A stretch of 15,765 bases of DNA from positions 1-15,765 of the forward strand of contig JACRAV010000329.1 of assembly GCA_016213305.1 (NCBI GenBank). The letters run 5' to 3'. Each line of letters starts with the position of its first letter. Within the stretch, counting starts at the first letter, position 1. This stretch comes from Candidatus Zixiibacteriota bacterium (lineage in GTDB: Bacteria > Zixibacteria > MSB-5A5 > GN15 > FEB-12). Shown here in pieces: positions 14,144 through 15,765 of the stretch. Made by a program: the position numbers and the translations under genes. The notes beneath the pieces are model-generated. The model had not been told where the DNA came from, searched no databases, and saw nothing but the letters and a program-made list of their open reading frames with translations.

Positions 14144-15544
14144 TTACCGTTTGGCGGCACCGTTTCTATCGATTGCCTTTTGGAGGACGTGTGCAAGCTT
14201 GCCGGTCAGGTTGCGATACTCGTACTGGGCGATGAAATCCCAATCGGGGGTCACTGTGAGATCACCGGCGCGCTTGCGTTGAAGGAGGTCGGTGATTGTT
14301 TGTCTGATGGCGGCGGCGTCGTCCAACGGCACCAGAATTCCGCATCGACTGTTTTCCACTGAGGCGGCGATTTCGCCCGGTTTGCCGATCGCCAGGATGA
14401 ACTTGCGGGCGTTTAGATATTCGAAGTATTTACCGGGAAATTGCTGGTTGGTGATCTTCTTCGCGCCCAAAAACATCAGAAGCACATCGGCGTCCAACAT
14501 CGCCTGGATCGCTTCCGGGTGCGGCTTGAACCCGGGCATACTGAGCTTATTCGCAAGGCCCAGTTGCCCGATGAGCGTCTGATACTGCGCACCGACGTAA
14601 CCGATGAACTCTGACTCAATGTCTCTTGAGTTTTGCCGGTCCTCGGCGCAGAGGTCGGCGAGCGCATGGAAGAATTGACCGGCGGTGCCGTCGTACAGCG
14701 TTCCGATGTGGAGCATAACCAGTTTATCGGAGTGATTATGGCCGCCACTGACGGGCAGATCGGGGAAATCGTCCCGGTCGAACCCATTGGTGATGGCTTG
14801 ATATTTGGACTGTTCGGGGTCCGGGAAGGCCGCCAGCAGGTCATCGGCGTTCCCCTGGGCCATGGTAACCACCTGGTCTCCCCTGCGGAGAAACTGGCGA
14901 CAGAGCCAGTGATCGAGTTTTTGCCGCAAATTGCTCCGGTGATAGTGCTCATGACCAATGAACCAGTTGTCCCGCAAATCCACGATCCAGGGCTTGCGGA
15001 ACAGCAGTTTGAGACACAGACCGACGACGTGGGAGGTCTGGGGAGTCGACGTGCTGAAGACGACATCCGGCTTCTCCCTGACCATGATTCTGAGAGCGGC
15101 AAAGAAGGCGAAGGGGAACCACCCGATCATGCGGTCAGGGATGAACAGCCATTCCTCCACGAAATCATTCAGGGGGTGAAAGAAGTACCGTTTCAGCCAG
15201 CCGCGTTTCGGGCCCTCACCAGACGCCGGACTCGGGGCGACGCGGCCGGCGGCTTTGGTTTCTTCACGCAGCGAACCGCCGGTGGACTTTCGGCGATAGA
15301 GGAAATCGTGCAGACGTCGCGTAAGTTCGAACAGATCTACGGAAAAAGTGCGGACAACCTGGACTCCGGCGGGAATGTCTTTGAGGAGCGTTTCGTCCCT
15401 GGCAAGAGCGCCGGCATTTCGTGCGGTGAGCACAATCGGCTCCCATCCGAAGGAGCGGAGGTGTTTTACGAACTTGACGGGACGATAGATGCCGGAGGTC
15501 CGGGCGGGCGGGAAATCGTATGTGATCATCAACAACTTCTTCAT
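14144..15544 (-). CDS. GT4-like glycosyltransferase, first gene of the operon in the window
   Basis: GT-B type glycosyltransferase of 466 residues, longer than most GT4 enzymes. It begins MKKLLMITYDFPPA, typical of family 4-like enzymes, with the N-terminal domain to about 245 and the C-terminal domain from about 285. The usual E-x7-E element is replaced by FPGKYFEY (369-376), a single-glutamate variant common in a subgroup of family 4. Between residues about 85 and 118 there is a low-complexity linker including APSPASGEG (103-111), which is unusual inside the acceptor-binding domain and accounts for part of the extra length. ATG start with GAGG 10 nt upstream and a possible promoter a further 40 nt back, so it is probably the first gene of the transcript. 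Sugar specificity is unknown. Confidence 0.88.
   Translation of the reverse strand: MKKLLMITYDFPPARTSGIYRPVKFVKHLRSFGWEPIVLTARNAGALARDETLLKDIPAGVQVVRTFSVDLFELTRRLHDFLYRRKSTGGSLREETKAAGRVAPSPASGEGPKRGWLKRYFFHPLNDFVEEWLFIPDRMIGWFPFAFFAALRIMVREKPDVVFSTSTPQTSHVVGLCLKLLFRKPWIVDLRDNWFIGHEHYHRSNLRQKLDHWLCRQFLRRGDQVVTMAQGNADDLLAAFPDPEQSKYQAITNGFDRDDFPDLPVSGGHNHSDKLVMLHIGTLYDGTAGQFFHALADLCAEDRQNSRDIESEFIGYVGAQYQTLIGQLGLANKLSMPGFKPHPEAIQAMLDADVLLMFLGAKKITNQQFPGKYFEYLNARKFILAIGKPGEIAASVENSRCGILVPLDDAAAIRQTITDLLQRKRAGDLTVTPDWDFIAQYEYRNLTGKLAHVLQKAIDRNGAAKR
15212..15238 (-). other. In-frame APSPASGEG segment resembling dispersed-repeat insertions
   Basis: The 27 nt encode APSPASGEG within a low-complexity linker of the GT4 gene. 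Strings like SPASGEG arise in many genomes from small dispersed repeats that enter genes in frame. Only the ends of this segment are complementary (GCCC/GGGC, 4 bp), and no second copy exists in the window, so its origin is open. Confidence 0.25.
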
Positions 15545-15554
15545 CAGGGCACTG

Positions 15555-15558
15555 CCTC
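15555..15558 (-). promoter_or_regulatory. Ribosome binding site of the first GT4 gene
   Basis: GAGG on the minus strand, within GTGAGG, 10 nt before the ATG at 15544. Modest match with somewhat long spacing, but it is the only candidate and supports the chosen start. Confidence 0.45.
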
Positions 15559-15594
15559 ACAAGCACTTAACGCAATCCGAGCCTGGACCGACCA

Positions 15595-15624
15595 GATATA
15601 ACTTATACCTGTTTCCATTGTCAA
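15595..15624 (-). promoter_or_regulatory. Possible sigma70 promoter of the operon
   Basis: The minus strand has a perfect -35 hexamer TTGACA (15624 to 15619), then an 18-nt spacer and TATATC (15600 to 15595; four of six matches to TATAAT). A start site near 15588 would leave a leader of about 45 nt before the ATG at 15544. It would drive the whole thirteen-gene block. Confidence 0.5.
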
Positions 15625-15765
15625 GAATCGACCGGCAGACGACCATTTTGTCGGCGCTCCGGCGATGTAATTGTAGCTCTATTTTCCATATGAAATGATC
15701 ATCCTCACACCTTCGCCTGGCCATCCGCACGGCCAGCAGATAATAATGAACTGCTTGTCCCATAA
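15625..15765. other. Upstream sequence at the right edge, no firm gene
   Basis: The 141 bp before the promoter carry part of a minus-strand frame (ATG at 15763, stop at 15557-15559, 68 codons) that matches no family I recognise and runs through the TTGACA promoter. It could be a small gene or the tail of a gene entering from the right, but nothing confirms either. No repeat, RNA gene or terminator hairpin was recognised. Confidence 0.4.

Noticed and set aside
14633..15601. Plus-strand frame of 322 codons opposite the first GT4 gene
   Set aside because: It is antisense to a clear glycosyltransferase, has no family motifs and crosses the promoter region.
1..15765. CRISPR array, insertion sequence, tRNA or phage genes
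   Set aside because: No regularly spaced direct repeats, transposase motifs, terminal inverted repeats, cloverleaf sequences or phage structural genes were seen.

Overview
The window holds one long, tightly packed block of thirteen complete genes, all on the minus strand, transcribed from about 15.54 kb down to 0.38 kb. Nearly every product belongs to cell-surface polysaccharide biosynthesis: three GT4 and two GT2 glycosyltransferases, an O-antigen ligase/polymerase-like membrane protein, a NodB-type polysaccharide deacetylase, an ATP-grasp ligase, a PHP-domain metallophosphoesterase, a FemAB-like GNAT protein, a CapK/PaaK-type adenylate-forming enzyme, a multi-pass GT-C-like membrane protein and a zinc-ribbon SAM methyltransferase. 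No rRNA, tRNA, CRISPR array, transposase or phage gene is visible.

Organism: a fairly GC-rich bacterium. The FemAB-like protein and the O-antigen ligase-like protein resemble, from memory, families that accompany exosortase A/PEP-CTERM loci, which suggests a diderm environmental lineage (deltaproteobacterial, Nitrospirota or FCB-type, including uncultured phyla). This placement is weak because no marker gene is present.

Layout, in transcription order. A possible sigma70 promoter (15595-15624) precedes a GT4 gene (14144-15544). Next come the ligase/polymerase (12705-14132), deacetylase (11620-12708), ATP-grasp ligase (10407-11618), PHP phosphoesterase (9658-10401), GT4 (8541-9665), GT2 with membrane anchors (7408-8538), GT4 (6281-7429), FemAB-like protein (5240-6274), GT2 (4272-5228), CapK-like ligase (2903-4240), GT-C-like membrane protein (1408-2892) and methyltransferase (382-1377). 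Gaps are 1-31 nt and several junctions overlap by 4-22 nt, so one translationally coupled operon is likely. A small hairpin overlaps the last stop codon. About 365 bp of apparently non-coding DNA follows, and a further minus-strand gene begins at position 16 and runs off the left edge.

How the genes may work together (inference): the glycosyltransferases build a lipid-linked repeat at the inner membrane and the ligase/polymerase joins or transfers it outside. The unusual part is the decoration set. The deacetylase could expose amino groups, and three separate carboxyl/acyl-handling enzymes (CapK adenylate-forming, ATP-grasp, FemAB) could acylate or aminoacylate such groups. The initiating phosphoglycosyltransferase, flippase, Wza/Wzc export parts, nucleotide-sugar enzymes and any exosortase are not in the window and would have to lie outside it.
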